DNA of 64,000 bases, from the NCBI GenBank assembly GCA_036927565.1, contig JAYESD010000011.1, positions 156,656,592 through 156,720,591 of the forward strand, read 5' to 3'. Origin of the DNA: Tuctoria greenei (Eukaryota; Streptophyta; Magnoliopsida; Poales; Poaceae). The notes under the pieces are model-generated. The model ran no database searches, was not told the DNA's origin, and worked only from the letters and a program-made list of their open reading frames with translations. Position numbers and translations under genes: made by a program. Positions 11,997-23,920 of this stretch are shown here, one piece after another (position 1 is the first letter of the stretch; every line of letters begins with the position of its first letter).

Positions 11997-12097
11997 CTCC
12001 CTCCTTCCCAAATTATTTGTCGTTTAGGACAAGAATTCTAGTTCAAAATGAACTAAAATCCTTGTCCTAAACGACAATTAATATGGGAAGGAGGGAG
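11997..12097. repeat. 101-bp Stowaway-type MITE
   Basis: Inverted ends CTCCCTCCTTCCCAAATTA and complement, with TA at 11995-11996 and 12098-12099. The inner arms contain TTGTCGTTTAGGACAAG and its complement, giving one long hairpin. Confidence 0.85.
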
Positions 12098-14408
12098 TAT
12101 ATCTCTTCCCTAGTCCCTACCGCTGCCATGCATGCCCCCTGATCCAAATCCACGGCGCAGCGCTGTCGCGGGTGCACCGGCCAGCGGTGGAGATGGGCGC
12201 CACGCCGACGCGTGGCCGGAGCCTCGGTGGCTTGCCGGAGCAGGAGAGGCCAGGAGGCGGGCCGGGGGTCAGCAGTAAACAATTAACTGTGGCTGCTTAA
12301 AAGCCAGCGCCTAGCTCGTTTGAGATCCTAGCTAGTGGAGGACGATGGCTCGTGCATCGATCCATGAGGAGTGGATGGCATGAGAAGTAAGCTTGTTTAA
12401 CCACTAATACGGCCGGGCATGCATGCTGCAGATCCGGCGCCAGGCTTACTGCACACTACTACTAGCTCGATGGATTACTCTAATCGGTGCAATTTGCAGT
12501 GTTGTACTGCTGTTTAATCTATATCTAAATGTGCCAAGTTGGACAGTACTGTTCTGTGCCACCTGTCCAGTTCCCGTTGGCCACGGCGGGACACGTTTCG
12601 GCCAATTAATGGCTAGCTGCCTGATGCTTAGTAGCACCAGCAGGAGTTAATTAGTAGGTTTAGACCATGCATCCTGGTGTGCTTATCCCTCTGCTGATTA
12701 CACTGAAGATTTTGTAGCTGCTCCGTTGCATGGATACAAATCACAAGCCTTATTAGTTTACCATCGAATCGCGCGCGGATCCCTTGCATGGACCAGTGAT
12801 CATGATTAGTAAGTTCAGATTAAAATTGTTTAGAATGTATTGACATTTTCACTCCATTAGTCAGCTATCGCTTCTGATAATTGGCCTACGACATGCTCTT
12901 CTGTTTTCTTTTTTTTTTGTCTCGTTGGTTCGATAAGAAAAACTAAGAAATTACACATTTCGTCCCAAATACTTTATACATTTTTCCAGTAGTAATTCTA
13001 GATACTATTGCATGTAATGTAGGTTTAGCGGTTCTCGAGCCGTCAATGATTGGTGAACCGGCGGATCTGTTGGCCACCCTATGCCGGTCAAAGAACAGCA
13101 GTAGATGATATTCCTACAGTGGGTTTGCAACGAGAGAAGTTATGGTAAAAGGGGATAGGTACTTTAGTTCAATTTTAAATTAAAAGATGACAATTTTACA
13201 TCGTACTATTTCCAACAAAAAAAGGGAATTGTTCTATGATTGCATTGAGCATCATGTTGACCTCGGAGGGAGGCAACCTGTGCAACATGATTGCTGATAC
13301 GTGAGTCACCAAAGAAGAAGGCCCTTTAAGACGGACAAGATTGTTCAATCATGTGTGAGGTGAGGGCACATGAAACATTCATACGAGTTAATATTCATCG
13401 AAATTCAATGAATCTCTTGTGTCCAACGACATTATCTCCAAGACGGCTGAACAAATTACTGCTGTATTTGCTTAGTGCACAAGCCATGTCATGCGTTTGC
13501 CTCTAGGATCTGCTTTGGTTGCATTTCAAAACAAAACTACTACAGTAAAAATATAGCAAATGTATTTATAGTTAGGGTGACTGTATAACATACCACCACT
13601 GCAAATGCTGAAAATCATGGGAAATTCCGCCGAATATTGTAAACCGTCGACGGTTACCTAGTACTAGCAGGCCTCACAGAAATGGAGCCCACGAGCCTGA
13701 TATGTGCCCCCGCTCGAGCAAGAATTCGGCCAGACCGGCCCACTGGATGAACTAAACGGTCCTAGTCCTACAAGGGCCTTTTCAGAAGCTAGGCACGGTG
13801 TTCCACATGGTCGCCACCACGTGCAGTAACCACATACTGGCACAAATGACTGAGTTTGAGCAAGGATACAAAAAACCATTATCTCTAAATCAAATATCTA
13901 AAGCTGACTTTGTTGGAATATCAGCTCTGCCGACTGGAAAATCACCTTGGACAAATCGATATGCTCAAGAACTTCGAGCCGCACGCTTGTCTGCAAACCC
14001 ACCATGCTGGTTGACCGATTCATGGTTTACATTTCTTACACCAACATTTCTCACTAAATCAACTGTCCGCTTGGCCTTAATCCATCCTTGCATCATGTAC
14101 TAGCTTCTCTACAACACAGCGACACCACACCTAAAAGTTTACTGAAGCGTTAACCACTCAACACAACACACAGGATCATGTAGCCAATAAGCCAACTTCT
14201 TGTCACGCTTTCTTCTACAGGTTGCCAGCCTCTTGTCCGCACCCATGCCAAAATAGCTAGATATCCTACAACTAACACATGACCAGAAAACACGTTAGCA
14301 GCTGCTCTGTAAACTAACGACAAGGGTATCATTTTTACCCTTGGAACAAAGCCAAGGTTTGAAGAGATGACAAATACCTAACGAGTGTCATATCCTCGTA
14401 TCCACTTT
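12098..14408. other. Intergenic DNA, no gene seen
   Basis: No exon is supported. The 3' UTR of the minus-strand NSE3 gene should occupy part of the region just below 14408. Confidence 0.35.
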
Positions 14409-16042
14409 TCAATCTACTTCTTCTGCGGCGGTGCTTGTGCCCACAACCTACTCCATGATAAAAGAAGGATTTCTGTTAAGACTCGAAAAAATCATGAATA
14501 GTTACAAACTCATCTCGATGAAATATGAAAATGCATCAGTCTGTTCTGGAATAGGGATTAATTCCCCAACTGCTAATTATTCGACGTAGCCAGTCGTCTG
14601 AAGTAAATACTCCTAAATTCTAGACATTACTAGTACTAGCAGCACGGAACAAACAGCTCCATGATTGGCAGTTGGCATACAAATATTTCTGCCAAACTAA
14701 TGTAAATAAACTAGTAAAATGGAAATCCACAGATCACAAAAATCACAACTATGACTGTAATACGGGAGTTAGTTGGGTAAGACCTATGCATTTTTTACAC
14801 ATGTCTATGGAAGAAGATTAACTATGGTGGTTTGTAATGATCATGACATTATATCAGTCATTGATGCTGTCTGCTATAACTGCTTTCGATAAAGTAAAAA
14901 GTTTGCATTGTATTCACATGCTGATGCTTACACACCTGTGAAATGTATTCTTTAAGCTTCCCACTGATCGATTCATCCAACGCCCTCTCCGCAAGTTGAT
15001 ACATCAAGCCATGGCCTTCTGGTCCAGCAACTTTCTCCTTCAGCATGTACCTGCATTAAACACAAAAAAAAAAAAGATAAATCTAACGAATCTTTACAAC
15101 AAACTACAGATTCCTCATCAGACACAAGTCCGACCTCTGCTGCACAAGGTGTTCAAGGGCCTGCTTATTGTTGCCAAAAGCAGGGTGCTTCTCATCGGAC
15201 TCATTTAAACCGAGTCGCTTCAACTGATGCCAGAGATCCTCTGTAATTTGAAGGACAAGCTCGAGAGTTAGAAACCTCAGGACATAGAGTTTTTCCGTGA
15301 CCGATGTACAGAAATTGGTCCAATTTTACCTTCTGAAATTTTTCCACCGGCAAGATAAACAATGCTAATGACAACGAAAGCAAGGCCAGACAGATGGGCA
15401 GACTCCTTATCCTCGACGTACTTGCTGTACACCTCGGGGTCTAACATACTGACCAGAACATAGCTCTTCGCGTCCGCGTTAACTAAACACAGTCCACGTG
15501 ATTAGATATTACTAATTGTCAGTAGTCATTCTGGCGACATAGATAACAATGTGGAAAAAACTGTTTCTTTTTTTATTTTGTTTCCGAACAGAAGGGGGCA
15601 TGCTGCAGAGATTAGATGTGTTATTACACGGCGGCGGCGGCTGCGACGAGCGGGTGGATCGAGCGGACGGCGCGGCGCGGGTCCTCTGGAGCTCCCTCAT
15701 CTCGTAGCCGAAGGTGGCGGCGAGCCTGTCCCGGGCCTCGTTGATGACGAGCGCGGGCAGCGCGCGCTGGCGGTAGTTCTTGGTGACGATCCCCGTGAGC
15801 TCCTCCCGCTTGATGGGGCAGCCGGTGGTCTGGTGCGTCTTGAACAGCACGTACCGCATCACCTCCGCCACCAGCTTGTCCTTCTCCTGCGGCGCCGCGC
15901 GGCGCGGCGGTCAGGGGAGGTGCCGGGTAAGGTCGGGGTAGGACAAAACGACGAACACCTCGCGTGCGTGCGTGGGGAATACCACGAGTATACGTACCTC
16001 CTTGGAGATTTCGATCTGGGCGAGTTCTTCGGCGGTCGCCAT
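14409..16042 (-). CDS. NSE3: NSE3/MAGE-domain subunit of SMC5/6 complex
   Basis: My splice reading gives six exons: 15998-16042, 15628-15886, 15330-15482, 15135-15240, 14936-15050 and 14409-14447, with GT/AG borders and consistent phase, for about 238 residues. The MAGE homology domain starts in exon 2 (DKLVAEVMRYVLFKTHQTTG, then RDRLAATFGYEMREL) and continues through exon 3 (DAKSYVLVSML, SGLAFVVISIVYLAGGKISE), exon 4 (DLWHQLKRLGL) and exon 5 (YMLKEKVAGPEG). NSE3 binds the NSE1 RING protein and NSE4 in the SMC5/6 DNA-repair complex; this is family knowledge, and the length suits plant NSE3. The ATG starts a short 15-codon exon. The last exon (12 codons plus stop) and the exon 2 donor are the least certain parts. 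The reading assumes a GTAATA donor at 15626-15627. Confidence 0.85.
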
Positions 16043-16450
16043 CGGGAGAGCGGAGCGCGGCGAGGGGAGATCTTTGGCGGGATTGGATGATCCCCCGATT
16101 GGTGGGGTGCTTGCTAGAGTGGGAGGCGAGGAGCAGCCGCTCGGTTCGGTTCGCGGGAGATTGTGGAATTTGCGCGCGCATAACTGGTGAGTTGGCGCCA
16201 TCGGCTGCGTGTGTCGTGGGCTGGGCTATCGGACCGTATAATAAGGCCCGGCCCAGGTGGAGTTTGCCCCATCGCTTATGGCTTATTGATGATTCCTTCA
16301 CACATTTTATGCCGTGCTATGGTTTTTGGAATATTTGATGAATTTCAAGCCATAATTTAAAAACGTTCATCGCAAATGTTAAGCTCCACATCTCCGCGAT
16401 AATTCATACTGGTACTGCTACGGTATCATCTAAATCAGTTCCTACAAGAT
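16043..16450. other. Intergenic spacer between NSE3 and the transporter
   Basis: It holds the NSE3 promoter/5' UTR (upper half moves away from 16042) and the 3' UTR of the transporter. I see no separate gene. Confidence 0.4.
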
Positions 16451-18792
16451 TCAAACGCCGGCGCCCTTGCCGCTCTCCTTGCCGTCGTCGTCAGCAGCGG
16501 CGGCGCGCGGAGCCCAGAACCTGAGCTTGAGCTCCCGGCTCTGGAGCATCTTCTCCACCTCCTCCATGGGGAGCCCCTTGGTCTCGGGCACGCAGACGAG
16601 CACGAAGCCCAGCGCGGCCACGGACAGTCCCCCGAAGATGAGGAAGGTCCACGACGCGCCGATGGCCTCCGTCAGCGACAGGAACGACTGCGCCACGACG
16701 AGGTTGGACACCCAGTTGGCCGTGGCCGCCGCGCCGCCGCACACGCCGCGGTACCGCAGCGGGTAGATCTCGGAGTTGACGATCCACGGCACCGTCCCCA
16801 TCCCCGGGGAGAAGAAGACGATGTACAGCGCCAGCCCCACCAGCGCCAGCCACCCGAACCGGCTCGGGCACCCGCGCGTGTACCACAGCCGCCCCTCGCC
16901 GCGGCACGCGTCGGCGCCGGCCGCCGTCGTTGCGTTCGACGACGACGCTACCAGGCACGCGCCCGGGAGCAGCAGCTTGCCCGCGCCGGGGGACGCGCAG
17001 AACCCGCACGCCGCCGCCTTTTTCTGCAGGCACCGCGTGCAGTCCCAGGACCCTCCGACCGGCCGGTAGTCCGGGCACGTGAGCGCGCCACCGTCGAAGC
17101 GCCTGGTCTCGACGGCGCTGACGGCCGGCGAGTGCGTGGCGGTCTCGTGGAACACGGTGGTGAGCACGCCGAGCGAGAGGATCACGCCGACGAGACTGAT
17201 CACCAGCAGCTTCTTCCGGCCTGTGCGGTCGATGAAGTAGATGCTCACGATGGAGCCCAGCGCGTTCAGCCCGGAGGTGACCAGCGACAGGGCCAGCGCC
17301 GTCTGGTTGGACGCGAACCCGGCCAGCTGCACGATCGACGGGCTGTAGTACATCACCGTGTTGATGCCCACCAGCTGCTGGAACACCTGCAGGCCCACGC
17401 CGGCCACCAGCGCCCGCCGCACCGTCGCCGTTCCCAGAAGCATCGCCAGGGTCACCTTCTCCGACGAGCCCCGCTCGCGCGCCTCCGCCGCCACCGACTC
17501 CTTCAGCTCCTCGATCTCCCGCTCCGCCTCCTCCGCCGAGTATATTCGCCGCAGAATCGCCTCTGCTTCGTCCGCTCTCCCCTGAACCAACCCACTCAAT
17601 TATATATCATTCAATTAATAACGCGCGCGTAAAAATCAAATCTTTTCGCACTGTCTGTCCCCGATCGAGTACGTAGAATTGAACTGCAAATGAAAAAAAA
17701 AACGAACCCGAACCTTTCTGTAGAGCCATCTGGGTGATTCAGGGAGGAAGAGCATGAGCGCGAACTGGACGACGGCGGGGAGCCCAGCGATACCAAGCAT
17801 CCACCTCCACGTCCCGGGCGCCTTAGTGAAGGCGAGGTTAATGAGGTAGGACAAGAACTGGCCCCCGGTAATAAGGAACCCGTTGGTGCTGACGAGCGCG
17901 CCGCGGATCCGCGCCGGGGAGGCCTCGGAGATGTAGAGCGGGGCGGTCATGGACGCCATGCCGACGCCGAGGCCGACGAAGACGCGGCCCACGACGAGCT
18001 GCGCGGGCCCCGCGGCCGACGCCATCACCGCCGCGCCCGCGAAGAAGAGCAGGTCCGCCACCAGGATCGACGTCCGCCGCCCCAACCGGTCCGTGCTCCA
18101 CCCGCCGATCGCCGCGCCGATTATGGCCCCCGCCACCGCCATGCTCACGATCATTTCCTACACGCACACACACACAACCGCCGTCGAATTTCAGCTTCCT
18201 GTCCTGACTCCTGACAGGGTTGTACGTTCATCGCAGGGATCGCGTTCGTGGTCAGGAAAGGATTGCAGTTTATTATTACGTACCTGAAGCCATGTGTTCC
18301 TGTCAACTGAACGGAAATCGTCGCGGATGTAAAGCAGAGCTCCCGAAATAACACCTGCACCCACAAGAACGAACAAGTGAGCAACCAACCGGAGCTCACG
18401 TCACTGATCACCAGACACAATCTCGCGAACACCACTTGCCATCCAGACACTGAAACAGTTCAGCCACTTATAATATACTGTAATCATCAGCTCAAGAAAG
18501 CCTATATCGATTAGACGAGCAAAAAATCTTTATTTAGCTGAACTTGCCAAGTGAAACCACAGTGACGGCAGCAGTAACCTGAACAAAACATTGAAAACTA
18601 TCGAGCACCAAAAAAATGAAAAATAAAAGAAAATCGCGCAAGAAGGAGGGGCTGATGACCGGTGTCGTAGCCGAAGAGGAGGCCGCCGATGCCGGCGGAG
18701 AAGGCGAGGCGGAGGACGTAGGGGTTCCGCCACGAGAGTGAGAAGCACTCCTTGAAGGCGGACCCGTCGAACTCGTGGACGCCTCCCTCCAT
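16451..18792 (-). CDS. Inositol transporter (INT2-like), MFS sugar-porter family
   Basis: Exons 18660-18792, 18284-18354, 17714-18157 and 16451-17581 join in frame to about 592 residues. This is a 12-helix membrane carrier expected to move myo-inositol with protons. Sugar-porter signatures are present: GGLLFGYDTG in helix 1, RLGRR after helix 2, PESPRWL before the central loop, DRTGRKKL, and PETKGLPMEEVE after helix 12. Between helices 9 and 10 is a large luminal/extracellular loop with eight cysteines (from LTCPDYRP to YTRGCPSRFG). That loop is diagnostic of the plant INT group and separates it from ordinary hexose or polyol carriers. The ATG at 18792 is the only one upstream of helix 1 in frame. 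GC content is high in exons 3 and 4. Plasma membrane or tonoplast cannot be decided from sequence. Gene order suggests the rice chromosome 7 INT gene. Confidence 0.92.
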
Positions 18793-21130
18793 TGCTGCGT
18801 CCCTCACCTCCCTCTCAACTCTCCACTCTATCCCTTATTACTGCTTCTTGGACTGCTCAACAACGCCTGAATAATGATGGAGCGTTCGGCGCGGCGCGAG
18901 GTGGACTGATAGATGTAGTATATACGTAGTACGTCGGATAGACTAAAGCTGATGGTGGTAGGCATTGTCTGCTTGCGTGTGGCTGCTGATTAGAGCAAAG
19001 CAAAGAGTAGTCCGATAACAACCAGAAGATTCCGGTAGGGGGAGGAGAATGGGGAATTAATCGACCTGACCTGTGCCGTGTCGCGTTCTTGCATGCTTTG
19101 TTGACTACAGTACATGACTTTTGGGATCGTGGCGTGGTGGCGACTGGCGACGCTTGGGGGGTGATGATCTGGATGGGAAATCACAGCCACTGGTTGGTTG
19201 GTTGGTGCAATACTGTAGCGGCACCATCTGCCGAGAACAGTTGCGATCTTCACGTCCATTTCGGCCTATCAAAGCAGTAGGATCATGTCGTAAAGTTAGT
19301 TCCAGCAACGTTGGGGCACGTGGGATGCTTGTCCTCTCTCTCCGGCCCGGCTCTCCGGAGAACCTTCTGGCTCGAACAGTGTAAAGCGACTCAGCGATGG
19401 ATAATTCATACTCGATCTACCATCATATGGCACAACCGATTCCTTAGCTATCCAATCAACAGCTCTGTCCGTGTGACATCCCATGTGTATCCGGAACTGA
19501 ACATTGAAGTACTCTGTCTTCAGCAACAGGAGTACTCCCTCCGTTTTTTCGAAGTACTCTCTCTTCAGCAACAGGAGTACTAACCAAAACATTTGTATCT
19601 TTGGGTACAATCAACAAGCCTCCACTCCAGCACGCAAGCAGTAGTACTGGCCGGTTGTTATTCTAAGATATCCGTCCAGGTCCAGCAGCAACCGTCATCT
19701 GACCTGTTTGATGACGAGACCAGCACGCTGAAAAACTTTAACTCTTGGAACGGCGGACGCAGCTCTTGTTCTGTGCTGGTCCAATGCAAGCCGGTCGCTA
19801 TCAGCGAGATTGTTGAGTAATCCTCGGTTTGTCATGTTTTAGAGCAGAGGTTCCTTGGTAATCACACCACTGCTGTTTTTAATTTTGCTTGCTTGTTGAC
19901 TGCCCAGTGCACGCGTGTCAGGCTGCGTTCGTCGTTCGCATGGTGCTAGCTTTTCCGTGGAGATTTCTGTCAGTGCTACTAACATTCTAGGCCATTTTAC
20001 ACCCCTTTTTTTTTCTTCACTTTCTCCTTTGCCGCTAATTAAGAATATATGTATACTCAGACCCATCTTGTCGTCCGGATCACTATCGTCAGGACAGAAA
20101 TTAGGCAAGCAGGGCGTCGTGGTGCGATATGCATCGTGAGCGATGGAGAGGACACTGGAACGTACTACTACGTGGTCGAAATTAATTAAGCACCGTGGAT
20201 GGCCAAGTAGAAGTAGGCGCAGCTGCTTTTCCAGTCGCGTCGTCGCGCGGTGGCTAGAAGCCGCATGCATGCAGGCCTGTAAAGTAAACTCCTGATGTCG
20301 ACGTCGAGGAAGTTACTACGGGGTAGCTAAAATAATCCGGCGACCTTGCAAGAAACTTATCGTCCAGATGCTGCTACTGTGGCGCCTCGAGGTACTTATT
20401 GCATGCCCCATATGTCATCATATACGTCACTTTGACCGGCCGGCGTCACGTACGTAACGTACGTCGCCATGCATTGAGCGTATCTGAGCAGCAACCACCA
20501 CTTCGCGAGCGAGACGGAGAGAGGAATATCACACAAACCACCACCAGTTCGCATGCAGCTTGTGGTGGTCACGCCTCTCTGGCTCTGCAGCAGCCTTGAG
20601 CCGGCTGCTGGCAACTCCAAGGCTGCATGCCCGCGGCCGGCACTGCCACTCTCTTTTGCAGCTTCTCCGCTGCGTACGACCTGTACGGTCGCCACGACTG
20701 CACTGCACCCTTGCAGTTGCAGCAGCTAAGTACGACGGGTACGGCCGGCATCGATCGAACAGCACGGCGCGCGGCTTAATTCACCAGGAGAGCAATAAAA
20801 CAAGCATGGCAGCGGATTCAACGAGGAGGGGAGAAAATGAAACACGTGGTACGATCCTGAATGCACTGGGTCACCGAAATGCAACAGCACAACAACATGT
20901 AGGAGTTAGGACTAGTTACGAGAACCGAAGCTGCAACCGCGGCACAACGTACGTACTGCTGTGGTGCAGCATGCACACTGACCTCACTACACTACAAGAT
21001 CACCAGTCCCATGCATGCATGCATGCGTGCATCCTAACGAACACAGCATCATCACATCTGCTGTATCAAAATGGCGCGCGCGCGCGGCACCGACCGATCG
21101 ACGACGTACGACGAGCTAGCAGCCAGATCA
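18793..21130. other. Intergenic DNA; transporter promoter, glutaredoxin 3' flank
   Basis: No gene is supported. Open frames near 19839-20270 (-) and 20560-21159 (+) have no motif, and the latter overlaps the glutaredoxin gene antisense. A TATATAC stretch near 18919-18925 is a weak candidate for the transporter core promoter. A (TGCA)n tract lies near 21013-21026. Confidence 0.35.
19506..19581 (+). repeat. 31-bp direct duplication around a CCCTCCG insert
   Basis: GAAGTACTCT(G/C)TCTTCAG and the following CAACAGGAGTACT occur at 19506-19536 and again at 19551-19581, with one mismatch. The 14 bp between them (CCCTCCGTTTTTTC) look like a MITE end. Confidence 0.7.
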
Positions 21131-21550
21131 TCAGAGCCAGAGCGCGCCGGCCTGCTTGAGCAGCGGGACGAGCGAGCCGTTGATGTGGCAGGCCATGACG
21201 GTCTCCACGCCGCCGAGGAGCCGCCCGCCGACGAAGACGACGGGCAGCGGCGGCTGCCCGGGGGGCAGCAGCCTTGCCAGCACAGCCTGGATGTCGCGCC
21301 CTCCTCCCGACGGCTGCGCGGCGGAGGAGAGCTGGTCGAGCTCGTAGACCGTGGGGCCGACGCCCAGGCCGAGGAGGAGGCGCTTCACCACGTGGCACAT
21401 GCAGCACCCGCTCGCGCTGAACACCACCACCGCGTTGCCGCACGCCATCCGCGCCACCCGCTCGTACACTACCGCCGCCGGGGACGGCTCGGGCTCCGCC
21501 GGCTCGGTCGAAACCGCCGCTGAGGCGTCCGCGACCTCCATCCTCATCAT
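21131..21550 (-). CDS. CC-type (class III) glutaredoxin
   Basis: A 139-residue single-exon protein. The active site CCMC is at residues 49-52 in the context SASGCCMCHVVKRLL, which assigns it to the land-plant-specific CC-type (ROXY-like) glutaredoxins. The TVYELD and LPVVFVGGRLLGGVETV stretches are the usual glutathione-binding region. The protein ends in GALWL, the C-terminal motif known in ROXY proteins to be needed for binding TGA bZIP factors and the TOPLESS corepressor. It is therefore likely a nuclear/cytosolic regulator of TGA factors and not a bulk reductase. Start: ATG ATG AGG ATG at 21550; one of the nearby in-frame ATGs (M4) could be used instead. Gene order fits a rice chromosome 7 class III GRX. 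Confidence 0.93.
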   Translation of the reverse strand: MMRMEVADASAAVSTEPAEPEPSPAAVVYERVARMACGNAVVVFSASGCCMCHVVKRLLLGLGVGPTVYELDQLSSAAQPSGGGRDIQAVLARLLPPGQPPLPVVFVGGRLLGGVETVMACHINGSLVPLLKQAGALWL

Positions 21551-22595
21551 CTCTCTCTTCCTATACCTTCTCCGTCCCTCTCGATCGAGCTACAACTGAA
21601 CTAGGCAGTAGTACGTAGTGGTCGTGTTGATGAATGTCTGGTGGTGGGCGCAAGGGACGAAGGACGCGCGCGAGCCTTTATATAGGAGGAACGGACGGGT
21701 ACTAGCTAGGCGCCATACCATACCATTGGTGTGGGAAGAAGAGGAAGAACGAAGACAGAAATGGAGGAGTGGTGGCTGCTGGCGTGGGGGAGTCAAAGCG
21801 GCGACATGGATCGCTTTTTGCAGCGCTGTGCCGGTCGAGAGAGCGAGAGACAGAAAGAGCGCGGCTGAAGTAGGCAACAGTGCAGTGGCTGACGACGGTC
21901 GACCGGCCGGTGCATCATCCTCTGGCCCTGGCCGTATGACGTTGGGACGACATGCTGATGTCTGGCCAGCCAGAGCCGGACCACACCAGCCCTCCATCAA
22001 CCGGTCCATCTCTCTCCTCCTCTCTTCATCTCCGGAGGAGGGAAGAGAGAGGAGGACGCCGATGACGTCGTGTCGTTCAACGCGATTCCCTACCCGGCCG
22101 GCTGGGGCGCGCCATCAGCGGCTTGGTTTTGGCATCTCGAACAAACGGTTAACAAGCAGCATGCATCACGCCGCCACCAGAGAAGCTCACGCACCCACTG
22201 CTTCTGGCTGCTTTGTACGTAGTACAATTGTACGTGCATGCATGCCGACGACGGCCGTGCCCACAGTCCACAGTCCGTCCACTTGAGCCGTTGCGCCGTG
22301 ATTGCGATGAGTAGCTATAGCTGCACATCGAGATGACCGAAAAAGCAGAGACTGCGAGAGTTACAAGAGATGGATTAGCAATGGGACCGTACGTACGTTG
22401 CTTAATCGCTGCTTGCATCGCCTTTGACAGTACGTACGCACGGTACTGTACGTGCCGGTTTGGTGTGTGCATCCATTCATGCATGCATGCGGGCACGACG
22501 GAAAAACCCTTCCCACATTTGGATCCAAAAAAACCGTTTTGCACCGACTTACGTGGAACTTTGATTTTTGTAAAAGAAGTGCATTTCTCTGGAGA
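21551..22595 (-). promoter_or_regulatory. Glutaredoxin promoter region
   Basis: A TATA box (TATATAAAG on the minus strand, 21677-21685) lies about 127-135 bp before the ATG. TGACG cores, the binding core for TGA bZIP factors, occur near 21937 (ATGACGTT) and 22064 (ATGACGTCG). No other gene is seen up to the CACTA element. Confidence 0.6.
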
Positions 22596-22617
22596 CACTA
22601 CTACAATAAGCCTTATC

Positions 22618-23075
22618 GCATGCGGCTCCAAACCTATTATCACACGCGGTTTTTAAACCGCTTGAAACGAAGAGTCTGTGATAATCCGTAATTTTACAGT
22701 CGGAGAAGTGATACCACCTGGGCTGTTAAAAAGATTATCACAGGCGGTTTTTACTTATGCTAGCCGTCTGTGAAGATAAGTTATTACAAGCGGGTAGTGC
22801 AGCATACATACCCGCCTGTGATAATTGTCTTATCACAGGCGGGTCTTGCAGCATATCTAACCGCTTGTGATAATGGTATTACCACAGGCGGATGTTGACC
22901 TACATCTAGCCGCTTGTGAAGACTTTTTACTGCAGCCGGTTTCTACCATAACAGTAACCGTCTGTGATAATTAGGTTATCATAGATGGTTCTTTACCTAT
23001 ATCTAGCCGCCTGTGATAATTGTTTTTTACAGGCATTCTTAGCCGTTGGTAAATAACCGTCTGCGATAAGATATA
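22618..23075. repeat. CACTA subterminal repeat array
   Basis: About ten copies of CACAGGCGG or its complement CCGCCTGTG, with variants (CCGCTTGTGA, CCGTCTGTGA), alternate in orientation with TTATCA/TGATAA between them. Neighbouring copies form hairpins of ~60 bp. Such arrays are the binding sites for the CACTA transposase. Confidence 0.85.
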
Positions 23076-23278
23076 ACCTATACACTACTACTGCTGTTAT
23101 TTCTAATTTTCAGGTCAATTCAATATAATCACATAACAGAAGTCAACAATATCATCACAGAACAGAAGTCAACAATATTACCATCACATAAGTCATCTCA
23201 CAAAAGTCAATTTTACTAAAACAATATACATATGTACAAGTTACACATGCAATTCATCTCATAGTTTATAAGTTTTCA

Positions 23279-23920
23279 CTAAAAACTGTTTCTATTGGCA
23301 TAGTCGCAAAGTTCTGGCACATCAGCTATTGGACCATTCTCATCAAAGAACTTCTCTCTTTTGTGCAAAATTTCGCGACGAATAAATTGACAGAGTTCAG
23401 AAGCAATCTTGTCGGCTCCTCCATCAGGAATACTTCTACAAACCGGTCATTCTTCGTTCAGATTCTTCGTGTGCTGCAATATAACACATAACAAGGTTTA
23501 GAATGTGTTGGTTTGAACAATCTCAAAGAATAGATCAAAGTGAGAGTATACATGAATTTAGTTGGTATTTTTGGAGCAGTTGTACTATGAGCAATTGAAT
23601 TTTGAAGTTGGAATCAAAATATGAAAGTAATGTTTCTAGTAATATTGAACAGCAGAGAATATAAGTATTAAACTATGCTAGTTACAATGAAAATGAAACT
23701 CAAAAGTAAGAAAATAAGGTATCGACATTAAGGATAACTTACATCCTCACGATTCACTCTATATACGCCGGCGGTCCGAAGATGCTCGCATACATAATAC
23801 CTGCATAAGACACTCCCAGCAGGCTGCTTCGGACAAGCATAATACGTTTTAATGTCTAATGCATTCATATTGGAAGGTCTCTCACCACCAAGCTGTTCAA
23901 CGTAAAATCGCCAAGCGCTG
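23279..23920 (-). pseudogene. CACTA-borne Ulp1-like protein, 3' part, broken
   Basis: Two minus-strand exons, 23743-23920 and 23279-23473, are joined by GTAAG and TTGCAG borders. The first encodes AWRFYVEQLGG...KTYYACPKQPAGSVLC.YYVCEHLR, which resembles the C-terminal part of Ulp1-like cysteine protease genes carried by plant CACTA elements; the conserved Gln and Cys of the active-site motif (KQPAGSVLC) are visible. The second continues with SELCQFIRREIL and stops at 23281. An in-frame TGA at 23447-23449 breaks it, and the 5' part is lost at the LTR insertion. Family assignment is from pattern memory. Confidence 0.65.

Larger units (their letters stand above)
22596..23920. mobile_element. CACTA transposon, left part, interrupted
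   Basis: It starts with CACTACTACAATAAGCCTTA, the CACTA-superfamily terminus, preceded by AGA as a possible 3-bp target duplication. About 450 bp of subterminal repeats follow, then minus-strand exons of an element gene. The element is cut at 23921 by the LTR of retrotransposon A. Its other end is not in the window; what follows the retroelement cluster on the right (62782) is a different element. Confidence 0.85.

Noticed and set aside
20560..21159. 199-codon plus-strand frame reaching the glutaredoxin gene
   Set aside because: Low-complexity translation, antisense overlap with a clear gene, no motif.
23035..23075. Possible CRISPR-like array in the CACTA repeats
   Set aside because: The units alternate in orientation, vary in sequence and lie just inside a CACTA terminus in a plant genome; they are transposase binding repeats.
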